21,894 nt of DNA from a virus, in IMG/VR virus record IMGVR_UViG_3300043420_001340, positions 1 to 21,894 of that record, one strand, 5' to 3'. The position numbers and the translations under genes were made by a program. Below, piece after piece: positions 1 to 9,500 of the stretch. Position 1 is the stretch's first letter; the number at the start of each line of letters is the position of its first letter. Under the pieces are notes generated by a model. The model was not told the DNA's origin and did not search any database. It saw only the letters and a list, made by a program, of their open reading frames with translations.

Positions 1-12
1 AGGTCAAGGGAA

Positions 13-162
13 ATGACAGAAGAGAACACACAACCAAAGACTTTTGGATGGGTTGCTGGAGTTCCTGTAGGTATGCAGGAACATCCAGATACCATTAAGG
101 ATCTTGAAGAACGTAGAAAACGTTTTCAACAACAACAAGAATCTGAATCTTCTGAATCTTAA
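13..162 (+). CDS. Small hypothetical protein (or 3' end of a gene starting upstream)
   Basis: The frame reads 49 codons from ATG at 13 to TAA at 160-162, beginning MTEENTQPKTFGWVAGVPVG. The C-terminal third is highly charged and low-complexity: EERRKRF, then four glutamines, then an ESESSES tail. The frame is also open from base 1 to the ATG, and AAGGG at 6-10 lies too close to the ATG (2 bases) to be a normal ribosome binding site. The true start may therefore lie outside the window, making this only the end of a longer protein. I do not recognise the family. The charged tail suggests a disordered C-terminus. A 7-base inverted repeat begins at the stop codon. Confidence 0.5.
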   Translation: MTEENTQPKTFGWVAGVPVGMQEHPDTIKDLEERRKRFQQQQESESSES

Positions 163-191
163 GTCTTATAACCGCGTAGCTCTGTAAGACT
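162..191 (+). other. Inverted repeat just after a stop codon (possible RNA hairpin)
   Basis: AGTCTTA at 162-168 is perfectly complementary to TAAGACT at 185-191. A G-U and an A-U pair can extend the stem inward to 9 pairs. No T-run follows (next bases AGCGAAAATC), so it does not look like a simple intrinsic terminator. It could be a 3'-end or processing structure, or chance. The rest of the 163-233 gap holds an AT-rich CTATATAAG (205-213) that only loosely resembles a late promoter. Confidence 0.3.
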
Positions 192-233
192 AGCGAAAAT
201 CTCTCTATATAAGAGGATGGGGCGTTTCCTAAA

Positions 234-836
234 ATGGAAGAGTTTATAAGCGTAAAAGATGAATGGTTTTCAATTCATGAAAACGATCTTTGGGTTTATA
301 ACAAGTTATTCTTAAATCAACGTCTAAGGCATCTCTGCGGTCCTGCAGGGGTGCCTGTTCCATGTTCTGGGTATTATATCGTCCGACCAAGTATTAATTT
401 ACTTGGTATGGGGCGATTTTCTCGTATTGAGTGGATTGATAATGAAACTGAACACTTACATCCCGCTGAGTTTTGGTGTGAAATCTTTGAAGGAGATCAC
501 TTAAGTGTAGATTTTCACTACAAAAAGACAGAATTAGTGGTTATAGGGGAGAAAGATGAAGAAGATCCTCTATATAAGTGGAAAAAATGGACAAAAATAG
601 ATAAAAATGTGCAATTTCCTACTATATTAAATAGTTTAGTGGGTGATTATGAGTGGATAAATTGTGAATTTATCGGAAATCACCTTATTGAAGTTCATGT
701 AAGGCAAAATCCTAACTTTAGATATGGAAATACTGTTGCAATTCCCGTTTGGGGTGATGAGGAAGTAGAAGAATATAAAAATTTGCGCTATATTCATGAT
801 GAATCATACCTAAGAAAAGGTTTTTACATCAATTAA
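234..836 (+). CDS. ATP-grasp-like protein, function unknown
   Basis: A 200-aa soluble protein with no signal peptide or membrane segment. Its motif order resembles the nucleotide-binding half of ATP-grasp enzymes. NKLFL with a following GVPVP (residues 23-43) resembles the 'DK..l...G.pvP' opening. YYIVRPSINLLGMG (47-60) resembles the 'vvRPs...gG.G' nucleotide loop. CEIFEGDHLSVDF (82-94) resembles the 'vEefi.G.E.sVd' strand. NCEFIGNHLIEVHVRQNP (143-160) resembles the closing 'viEiNpRp', with E153, R157 and N159 as candidate metal or ligand residues. ATG 234 is the only ATG start possible, since TAA at 210-212 closes the frame upstream. The RBS is weak: GAGG at 213-216 is too distant. Fold assignment is inference from motif spacing; substrate and reaction are unknown. 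The pre-ATP-grasp domain is absent or reduced. I have a loose memory of similar proteins in cyanophage genomes but cannot confirm it here. Confidence 0.6.
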   Translation: MEEFISVKDEWFSIHENDLWVYNKLFLNQRLRHLCGPAGVPVPCSGYYIVRPSINLLGMGRFSRIEWIDNETEHLHPAEFWCEIFEGDHLSVDFHYKKTELVVIGEKDEEDPLYKWKKWTKIDKNVQFPTILNSLVGDYEWINCEFIGNHLIEVHVRQNPNFRYGNTVAIPVWGDEEVEEYKNLRYIHDESYLRKGFYIN

Positions 837-843
837 AGATTGA

Positions 844-861
844 ACGGGATAGCAACCCCGT
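844..861 (+). other. Short GC-rich hairpin downstream of the ATP-grasp-like gene
   Basis: ACGGG (844-848) pairs with CCCGT (857-861) around an 8-base loop, seven bases after the TAA at 834-836. It is one of few GC-rich spots in the window. No T-tract follows (AAAAAG), so a terminator call is not supported. Confidence 0.25.
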
Positions 862-869
862 AAAAAGTT

Positions 870-892
870 CTGATTTTACAAAAATCAGGAGG
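870..892 (+). promoter_or_regulatory. Perfect hairpin abutting a strong Shine-Dalgarno
   Basis: CTGATTTT (870-877) and AAAATCAG (881-888) form a perfect 8-bp stem with a 3-base ACA loop. The consensus Shine-Dalgarno AGGAGG occupies 887-892 and shares its first two bases with the stem's 3' arm. It sits 4 bases from the ATG at 897. The hairpin could modulate ribosome access to the 82-aa ORF. This is the only near-perfect Shine-Dalgarno in the window. Confidence 0.5.
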
Positions 893-896
893 CAAA

Positions 897-1145
897 ATGT
901 CAAATCCAGTAGATAGAGACATTAATTTTATGATGAGTGAGTGGGGAACAAATAGACTTGTAACAGATTATGGTTCTCTTGAAGAATTAAATTCAAGAAT
1001 TGTTCAAAATAATGACCATAATCCAAGTTTTTCTTCAGGAATGAAAGAAAAATTTGAAATTCAAAATGAATTACACTCACAAATTCGTAACGATGAAGAT
1101 TATGATGATTGGGAGTACGGAACAGAGCCAATAATCTTCAAATAA
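897..1145 (+). CDS. Small acidic hypothetical protein
   Basis: An 82-aa protein starting MSNPVDRDINFMMSEWGTNR and ending in a D/E-rich stretch (NDEDYDDWEYG) before PIIFK. No membrane segment, signal peptide, cysteine motif or family signature is visible. The start is well supported by AGGAGG at 887-892. A phage late-promoter-like motif begins three bases after its stop, so the gene probably ends one transcription unit and gp25 starts the next. I do not recognise it. Small acidic proteins are common between structural modules of T4-like phages, but nothing here shows a role in the virion. Confidence 0.7.
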   Translation: MSNPVDRDINFMMSEWGTNRLVTDYGSLEELNSRIVQNNDHNPSFSSGMKEKFEIQNELHSQIRNDEDYDDWEYGTEPIIFK

Positions 1146-1148
1146 GTG

Positions 1149-1156
1149 GATAAATA
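1149..1156 (+). promoter_or_regulatory. T4-type late promoter candidate upstream of gene 25
   Basis: GATAAATA differs from the T4 late promoter core TATAAATA at the first base only. It lies in the 30-base gap between the 82-aa ORF and gp25. If the T4 geometry holds (core at -13 to -6), transcription would begin near 1162 and leave a leader of about 14 bases (GAATTATAAACTAA) with no Shine-Dalgarno. In an AT-rich genome this match can occur by chance; its place in one of the few intergenic gaps supports it. Confidence 0.5.
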
Positions 1157-1175
1157 AGTTAGAATTATAAACTAA

Positions 1176-1580
1176 ATGCCACCAAGTCGCGTCAGTAAGG
1201 GGTTTAAAGATATTAGTTTATCTTTCCAATATAACCCCATTAACAACGATCTAATTGCAATTAAGAATGAAACTGCAATCGCACGTTCTGTGCGTAATAT
1301 TGCACAAATTGCTCTTGGCGAGAAGTTATTTGATAACCGCTTTGGTTCTCAATTGCCAAGATCTTTATTTGATAATTTAGATCAAGTTTCTGCAGACATG
1401 ATTGCATTTGACCTCGAAGCAACAATAAAAGAGTTCGAACCTAGAGTTGAATTGGTGAGTGTTTCTGCGTTTCCAAATTACGATGAAAATAATTTGAATG
1501 TTGTAATTGATTATAGAATTATTGGTCTTGGTGCAGGGACCAACCAACTTTCGTTCGCATTAACACCAACTAGAAGATAA
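1176..1580 (+). CDS. 25: Baseplate wedge subunit gp25 (T4 gp25-like)
   Basis: A 134-aa protein, close to the ~132 aa of T4 gp25. The GPW/gp25 family layout is visible: a SKGFKDISLSF N-terminus, the central segment NETAIARSVRNIAQIALGEK with FGSQLPRSLFD following (residues 31-66), and the hallmark EPRV at 88-91, followed by an NNLNVVIDYRI strand. In T4 gp25 sits in the inner wedge next to gp6 and gp53, contacting the sheath start site. An in-frame TAA at 1173-1175 fixes ATG 1176 as the start. No Shine-Dalgarno precedes it. Its stop TAA (1578-1580) shares its last base with the ATG of gp6 (TAATG), a classic coupled junction. Arginine is partly encoded by CGT/CGC here, which is rarer in the giant gene downstream. 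Confidence 0.95.
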   Translation: MPPSRVSKGFKDISLSFQYNPINNDLIAIKNETAIARSVRNIAQIALGEKLFDNRFGSQLPRSLFDNLDQVSADMIAFDLEATIKEFEPRVELVSVSAFPNYDENNLNVVIDYRIIGLGAGTNQLSFALTPTRR

Positions 1581-3544
1581 TGGCACTTGTAGACTTAACT
1601 AGCTTAAATTTTTCTGATATTAAGACTTCCATCAAGGCATATCTGAGGGCAAATTCAACCTTCACAGATTATGACTTTGAAGGATCAAACCTGTCTATAA
1701 TTTTAGATATTCTTGCATATAACACTTATATAACCTCATATAATGCCAATATGGTTGGCAATGAGGTCTTTATTGATAGTGCAACTCTTCGTGAGAATGT
1801 TGTTTCATTGGCAAGGAATGTTGGATTTGTTCCCAAGTCAAGAACAGCAGCAAAAGCAATAATCTCATTCATTGTAGATACAAGTACCTTTGTAAACCAA
1901 CCACTAACACTCACTCTGAAAAAGGGAACTGTTGCAGTAAGTCAGGAAACTTTTGGTAATCAAAACTACACCTTTATGATTCCAGAGGACATTACTGTTC
2001 CTGTAGTTGAGCAAATAGCACAATTTAACAATATTGAGATATATGAAGGATCATATGCTATCAGCACATTTACAGTAAATACTGAACTTGAAGATCAGAG
2101 ATTCCTTCTTGATAATGAAAATATTGATACTAAGACCATATCAGTTAGAGTTAGACCAACACAGGCAAGCTCTATTGTAACAAAGTATAATATGGTTGAT
2201 TCTTTGATTGATACTAAGTCAGATTCAAAGATATTCTTTATTCAAGAAGTAGCTGATCTGCGTTATGAACTTCTATTTGGAGATGGTATTTTTGGTCAAA
2301 AATTAGAAGATCAGAATTATATTGAAGTTTCCTATTGTATTACAAATGGCCAGGAAGGTAATGGAGTTACCAATCTAGAATTTTCTGGCAGAATATTTGA
2401 TAATGCAGATCGTATTATTACAGAAGGTGTTTCTGATATCTTTATTGAATCTGGATCTCAAGGCGGACAAGAGATTCAGTCTGTAAATTCAATCCGTAAG
2501 TATGCTCCAAAACTATATGCATCACAAAATCGTGCAGTTACAGCATCTGATTATGAAGCACTTATTCCCGTAATTTATCCAGAAGCAGAATATGTTACAG
2601 TATATGGTGGAGAAGATCTAACTCCTCCGCAGTTTGGAAGAGTTTATATTGTTATAAAACCATTTAATGGTCAGTTTATTTCAAATGCAGTAAAAACAAA
2701 TTTATTAACTACTTTAAAAAAATATGCTGTCTCTGGTGTAAAACTTGAAATAGTTGATCTGAAATATCTCTATATTGAAACTACTTCTAACGTTTACTAT
2801 AATCAAAATAAAGCACCATCTTCTCAATTTGTTAAAAGTATTATATCTACAAATATCAACCAATACTCAAGATCCAGAGAAATTAATCAGTATGGATCCA
2901 AGTTTAAGTACAGTAAATTCCTCAAAGTTGTTGATGATAGTCACGATTCAATTACTTCTAATATTACCACTGTTCAGATTAGAAGGAATCTAAAACCAGT
3001 AATAAATAGTCTTGCTGAGTATGAACTCTGTTATGGAAATGCTTTTTATGTGAGATATGACAAAGAAAAAAATTCTTTGTCAGAAACTGATATGAAAAAT
3101 CCAGCAATTAATTGTGATGGATATAACATCAAGTCTTCTGGTTTTTCAGTTGAAGGTATCTCAAGTACTGTATATTTGTCAGATTTTCCATCCATGGACG
3201 GGAAAACTGGAGAACTATTCTTCTTTAGACTTGATTCTGATGCTCAACCAGTTATTATGAGAAGAAATATTGGAACTGTTGATTATGAGAAGGGGGAAAT
3301 TTTATTAAAACCAATAAAAATTATTTCTACTTTGAAGAATTTTGGCGGTGAGTCAATCATTGAAATATCAGCAACTCCTTTATCAAATGATGTTATTGGA
3401 CTCCAAGATTTATTTGTTCAGTATGAGTTGTCCAGAAGCACCATAAACATGGTTCCAGATGTTATAACCTCTGGTTATGATTCATCTGCATTAAGTCATA
3501 AGTCAAGTTCAAGTTATGTTAATGGGTCTTTAGTAAGAAATTAA
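1580..3544 (+). CDS. 6: Baseplate wedge subunit gp6 (T4 gp6-like)
   Basis: A 654-aa protein, near the ~660 aa of T4 gp6. The N-terminal segment around residues 33-90 (FEGSNLSIILDILAYNTY, then FIDSATLRENVVSLARNVGF) is the conserved gp6 entry region. FGDGIFG at 233-239 followed by an IEVSY strand and GQEGNG is the core signature shared with baseplate-J-like proteins. YEALIPVIYPEAEYVTVYGG and FGRVYIVIKP (~325-365) continue that fold. Two gp6 copies per wedge form the inner baseplate ring in T4 and hold gp25, gp53 and gp7. Start ATG 1580 overlaps the gp25 stop by one base, and the stop TAA is followed one base later by the next ATG. No truncation or frameshift is seen. Confidence 0.93.
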   Translation: MALVDLTSLNFSDIKTSIKAYLRANSTFTDYDFEGSNLSIILDILAYNTYITSYNANMVGNEVFIDSATLRENVVSLARNVGFVPKSRTAAKAIISFIVDTSTFVNQPLTLTLKKGTVAVSQETFGNQNYTFMIPEDITVPVVEQIAQFNNIEIYEGSYAISTFTVNTELEDQRFLLDNENIDTKTISVRVRPTQASSIVTKYNMVDSLIDTKSDSKIFFIQEVADLRYELLFGDGIFGQKLEDQNYIEVSYCITNGQEGNGVTNLEFSGRIFDNADRIITEGVSDIFIESGSQGGQEIQSVNSIRKYAPKLYASQNRAVTASDYEALIPVIYPEAEYVTVYGGEDLTPPQFGRVYIVIKPFNGQFISNAVKTNLLTTLKKYAVSGVKLEIVDLKYLYIETTSNVYYNQNKAPSSQFVKSIISTNINQYSRSREINQYGSKFKYSKFLKVVDDSHDSITSNITTVQIRRNLKPVINSLAEYELCYGNAFYVRYDKEKNSLSETDMKNPAINCDGYNIKSSGFSVEGISSTVYLSDFPSMDGKTGELFFFRLDSDAQPVIMRRNIGTVDYEKGEILLKPIKIISTLKNFGGESIIEISATPLSNDVIGLQDLFVQYELSRSTINMVPDVITSGYDSSALSHKSSSSYVNGSLVRN

Positions 3545-3545
3545 T

Positions 3546-6500
3546 ATGAAAGAAAATAGAATTAAAACTAAGTACATTCTCGAAAATCATCTACCTAGTT
3601 TTGTTCGAGAAGAATACCCATTATTTGTTAATTTCCTTAAGCAATATTATGATTCTATGGAGTATCAGGGTGCTCCTAAGGATATAATAGAAAATATTGA
3701 CGAGTATACAAAGTTAGAAAGTCTGACAAACAAAATAAGTTCAACCTTATTAACTGAAGATGTTGAGCTTTATACTATAGACATTAAGGTTGAGTCTGTT
3801 AAGGGATTCCCTAAAGAGTCTGGTTTGATTCAGATTGGAGAAGAGATAATTTATTATAAAAACAAAAATTCCACTACTAATACATTTGAGGGGTGTGTTA
3901 GAGGGTTTACTGGTAGAGTATTAAATGATAGTGGAAGAGATAATGAATTAATTTTTAGTGCTTCATTTGCATCTTCACACTCAAAAGATGCTGTTGTTAA
4001 AAATTTAGGAGTTCAGTTTCTAAAAATCTTTTTAGAAAAAACTAAAAAACTTCTACTTCCTGGACTGGACAATAGAGAACTCGCTCCAGATCTAGATCAG
4101 AATCTTTTTATAAAGCAAGCAAGAGACTTTTATTCAACAAAAGGAACTCCAGAATCATTTAATATTCTTTTTAAGGCGTTATTTGGTGTTGAAGCATCAA
4201 TTACAACACCATATGATTATGTAATTCAACCATCAAATGCTGATTATAGACTGGATACAGTAATCACTGTTGAAGTCATACAGGGAGATCCCTCAAAAAT
4301 TTTAAATAAGACTCTTTATCAAGATCAATACGGAACAATAAACAAAGCGTATGGTACTATTAACAATGTATTGAAGATATTAGAAGATAATAGAGAATAT
4401 TATACTTTATCTGTTGATAATAGTTTAACTTTTGATGAAAATAGTATATTTGGAAATTTTACTGTACATCCCGCAACATTTTTAATCACCTCCGCTGATA
4501 TTGGGGATGATACATTAGATGTTGATTCAACAATTGGTTTTCCAGAGAGTGGAACTTTATTTGTAAAGTTTGCGGATAATGTAAATGTGTTAGTTGATTA
4601 TACTTCAAAATCAACTACTCAGTTTTTTGGATGTTCTAATATTACAAGACGTTTAGATTCAGAGACAAGATTATCTTTAAACACATATGCATATGTATAT
4701 GGTGACAATGAAGACGATCTAATTACTGTTAGAATAACTGGAATTTTATCTGATTTTGTATATTCTGATGATGTTAAATTGATGTCCAAAGATGATACTA
4801 TTGAGATTTCATCTCTTGGGTATTCTGATGCAAATGATTTTAGATCTAATGATTGGATATTCAATCAATCAATATCTCACAAAGTCCAGGAACTTAAGAA
4901 TTTGGGAGGATTTAACTATGAATTATTCACCTATAATCCAATCAATATAGTAACTGGCGACACTGTTTCTGTTAATTGTATTATCAGAGATTCTTTTGGT
5001 AATCTTGAAAATGTTACAAGAGTTTTTGATGCTACTACTGGATCTAATCCTAGAAAATCATTAAAAATTACAAATGATGTAGAAATTGTATACGTATATA
5101 CTGTAACAAGAAGTCTTAGAAAAGCTCCTGGACTTAATTATAATTCAGATGTTCAGAACACATATGTAGATTCGGGAAAAAATACTTATATAACAACACC
5201 TTCAATTTCAAGATACTATAATGAAAGCTTTGAGTTGAGAGGTAGAATAGCTAATTTTGATGCAAATTTAAATAACGAAGAAACAATTCCCGTTTTTAAT
5301 CATGGATTTTTAACTGGCGATGCAATTGTATATTTTCCTGTAGATGAAAATAATACTTTAGATATTCCTAAAGCGATTTATTTTGTCAAAAAAGTAGATA
5401 ATGATCGTATTAAAATCTCGAAAAGTAGATCGGATCTTTTTAAAAGTGATTTTATAAAAATTACTGGAATTGCAACCAATAATACATTTGCTCCACTTGA
5501 TTTTACACAAGTTAGTTCTGTAGAGAATGAAGGACTTGTAGTAAGAGAAATACAATCACAAAACTTAATTAGAAAATTAGAAGATCCTCAATTAACAGAA
5601 AAAACTTATAATACACTGCCTGGAAAGATTGGAATTCTACGCAATGGTGTAGAAATTTTAAATTATAAATCCATAGATTGGATTAGATATGGACCTCTTA
5701 CTGAGATTAGAGTTTCTGCTCCTGGTCAAGATTATGATGTTATTAATCCCCCTTTAGTAAATATTGCAGATATACAACACTCTTCTGAAGTTGGATTTGG
5801 TGCTACAGCATTTGCTAGAGTTACTGGTTCTTTAAGTAGAGTTGACGTTATAAATCCAGGATTTGACTATACTAGCACACCATTTTTGGCAATTTCTGGA
5901 GGAAATGGCACTGGAGCACTAGTTAAAGCAAATTTAGTTGCTTATAGACATAGAGTTGAATTCAATGCTATCGCACAAGCACAGAGAGTAAACCTGGCAG
6001 ATAATATTATTACATTTTCCGAGTATCACAGATTCAGAAATGGTGAGAGAGTAATTTATAATACTCAAGGTGGAGTATCTATTGGCGGATTAGTAAATAA
6101 TGCTTCATATTATGTTTCTATAATCGGATCAAGACAAGTAAAACTTCATAGATCATATGAAGATGCCATGGCAGCTTCTTTGACATATAATCCTGAAGTT
6201 GGAATTGTTACTGGAGCATATAATGAAATTCAGTTTACTTCTTTTGGAAGTGGAAACCATATCTTAGAATCATATGAAAGAAGAAAGAGAATTGGCGGCA
6301 CAAGAGTTATCAATCCAGGAAAAAATTATTCAAATAGGAAAACAATATTTGATGTAGATAACGTTAATTTGTATTCAAATACTATTAGTATTTTTAAACA
6401 TGGATATGAATCTGGAGAAATTATTTGGTATGAATCTGATCAACCAGTTGGTGGATTATCCTCATCAACTTTGTATTATGTCACGAAAATTGATCAAAAT

Positions 6501-9500
6501 ACTATACGTTTATCCGAAATTGCAAGTGATGATCTTGGCAAGTCTTATAATTATGACAATCAAATTTATATAGATTTTACTTCTACTGGAAATGGTTCAT
6601 TCAATTACGAACCAATAAAACTATCCATATCTGGAAATATTGGAATTTCCTCCCATTATTTTACTGGTGTCAATACTAGCGCAACATTTAATAGCGATAT
6701 TCCTAGTTTTATTGGAATTGACACTTCAAATATCAAAGTAGGTCATATTGTAAATGAATTATCTGGATTCATATCTTCTGATGTTAAAGTAACATCGATT
6801 GGAATAGGAAGTATTGGTATTAGTACTTCTCACTTATTCTCTTCTGGAATTACAACCACTACTTTATCTTTCAGCGAATTTATAGATTTTGAAGCTAAGA
6901 TTATTCCAGTATTCAGAGGAGAAATTCATTCTCTTGTTGTAGAAAAAGAAGGAAATGAATATGGATCTCCAGATATATTAAATTATGATAGACAACCTCT
7001 TGTTTTATTAACAGAAGGGGTTGATGCTCGAGCAATTCCAATTGTAAGTGAAGGTATTATAAAAAATGTTTTAGTTCAGAATAGCGGAAGATATTACAAA
7101 GCACAACCAAATATTGAAGTAATTGGATCTGGAGTTGGAGCTCAACTAAGTGCCGTAATTGATGAACAAGGAAGATTGTCAGAAATTGTAGTAATAACTG
7201 GCGGTTATGGTTATGATCCAGTATCTACTAGAATAGTAATTTCAACTCCAGGTGTTGGTGCGAAATTTGATTCTGTGATTAAAACTTGGAATGTAAACTT
7301 ATTCAGTAGACTATTGAATAGTGGACAAATATCCAATGATGGTGGTGTTCTTGTAAAGGGTAATAATGGATTACAATATACGAATATATACGCTCCAAAT
7401 AACCTTAGAAGAGATTTATATTCTTCACGGGTTATTGGTGGCAATCTTGAGGTTTATCGTTCAGACTTATCAAATGATACCTCCAGAATTAAAGTACATT
7501 CTCCAATAATTGGATGGGCATATGATGGAAATCCAATTTATGGACCATATGGATATGGAAATCCAAGTATTGGTGGTGGAATAGTACAAATGAAGAGTGG
7601 TTATACTCTAACAAGATTGGCCAATAGACCACCAGATTTCCCACTAGGATTTTTTGTAGAAGATTATAAATTTACAGGAACGGGCACTTTAGATGAAAGT
7701 AATGGAAGATATTGTAAGACTCCAGAATTTCCCAATGGAACTTACGCATATTTTATGACTCTTTCTACAAATATTGCAGATGCTGGAATTTTTAATGGCA
7801 CAAAGTTTCCAGTATTTCCATATTTGGTAGGAAATAAATTTAGATCTTTGCCGATTGAGTTTAATTACAATCCACGTTCAAATCAAAAAGATTTTGATTT
7901 TGCTAGTTCTGGTTTAATTAGAAATACATATCTCTATAGTTTAAATTCTAATAATTCCGAATATCCATATTTCGTAAGTTCTTATAAAATTAGAAAGCAG
8001 TTGTCCGATGTCAAAGCAACATCAGTTGGAACTGTTGATGGCGTGGATATTGTCTCTGGTGGACAAAATTATCAAGTTGGCGATCAAATCATATTTAATG
8101 ATAGCAAATCACTTGGCGGATTTGGTGCTTATGCAACGGTCTCGAAAGTTTCTGGAAAGGAAATTGAAAAAATAACATCAGAGACTACTATTTTAGAGGA
8201 TGTTGAAATAATTAAATTAACAGATTCTCCAAATCAGTATCTTTTTATTTCCGATACTCCTCATGATTTCTCCAGTGATGAAGTAATATCAATATCAGGA
8301 ATAAACACAAATGCAGTAAGCTTCAAATCTTCATATAAAATTACAATCTTATCAAATACTTTACAACTAAAAGTTGGTCTTAATACTATAGCATCTACTG
8401 GAATAGTAACTGCATTTGAAGTTTCTGGAAGATTTGATGAACCAAATCTACTAATAAATGATTATTATCAAATTGGAGATGAAGTTGTAAAAATTATTGG
8501 AGTGGATCCTTTAAACTCCAAAATCACTGTTTTGCGTGGACAAAATGGACGAGATGGAAATCATTTAGTAAATACTTTCTTAGTAGAAAAGTCTAGAAAA
8601 TTTAAAATATCTGAAGAGTTTAAAAATTATCCATTTAATAGGTCTAAAGAACGATACTTTAATCCACAGTCAACTCTTGGAATAGGTACTGTTGGAATAA
8701 CATCAACGTTATTCTTGAACTTGATTTCACCTGGAGTAACAGCTTCTGTAGGAATTGGCACTACAACATTACTATATTTTGAAAATATTGATGAAATTAG
8801 AGGATTTAGAAATGGTGGTTATGTAAGTATTGCATCTACTTTAATTGATCTAGTTTCTGATAGAAAGAAAATTATTTCAGTTGGGGGAACCTCAATAACA
8901 ATTGACTTTGACACATCCTCAGTAAGTTACAGTGGAGAACTTTGCACAGTATCAAAGTGGAATTTTGTATCTTTAAATTCCCAATCCATGTACTTGCCTC
9001 AACATGGATATAGAACAGGACAAAAGATCAAATATAGTCCAAATGTTGGTACTGGAATTACTGTATCTGAGGATGGTATTTCAGAATACGCTCTAGATTA
9101 TGATCAGGAACTTTATGTTGCAAGATTTAATGATGATGTTATTGGACTTTCTACTTCTATTATTGGAATTGGTTCAACTGGTGGTTTTACTGGAATAGGA
9201 ACTACTTCTATTAATCTATTATATTTTGTTGGATTTGGTACTGGAATTTATCACAGTTTTACGAATATTCCAAACGATATTGTAAAAGTTGATATTAATC
9301 AATATTTGAATACTGTATATACTGCAGAAGATCATGAGATAAACATAGGAGATACAGTAGATGTTTCTTGTATTCCCGACGTTTCTTCAGAATATGATAT
9401 TGTTTATGATGATACCAATAGAATTTTAGTAACCAAAAGAAAAAACTTTAGTGCTATTGATATCAATATTGAAAACAATACTGTTACTATTGAAAATCAT

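Noticed and set aside
217-249. ATG at 217 after AAGAGG, a 10-codon reading frame overlapping the start of the 200-aa gene
   Set aside because: The purine run touches the ATG with no spacer and the peptide is only ten residues long; a leader peptide cannot be argued from this alone.
234-836. gp53 baseplate wedge assignment for the 200-aa protein
   Set aside because: The length is similar to T4 gp53, but the N-P-x-L-Y-W type segment typical of gp53 is missing and the motifs fit ATP-grasp better.
844-869. Intrinsic terminator after the 200-aa gene
   Set aside because: The stem is only 5 bp and is followed by A-rich rather than T-rich sequence.
928-1131. 67-aa ORF on the - strand opposite the 82-aa gene
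   Set aside because: It lies wholly antisense to a gene with a strong ribosome binding site, has no RBS of its own, and every supported gene here is on the + strand.
7211-7444. Reverse-strand ORFs inside the giant genes (also 4619-4864, 5358-5555, 9575-9931, 10697-11005, 17601-17852, 21077-21322)
   Set aside because: They are antisense shadows of long, clearly coding frames; the translations are low-complexity and resemble no family.
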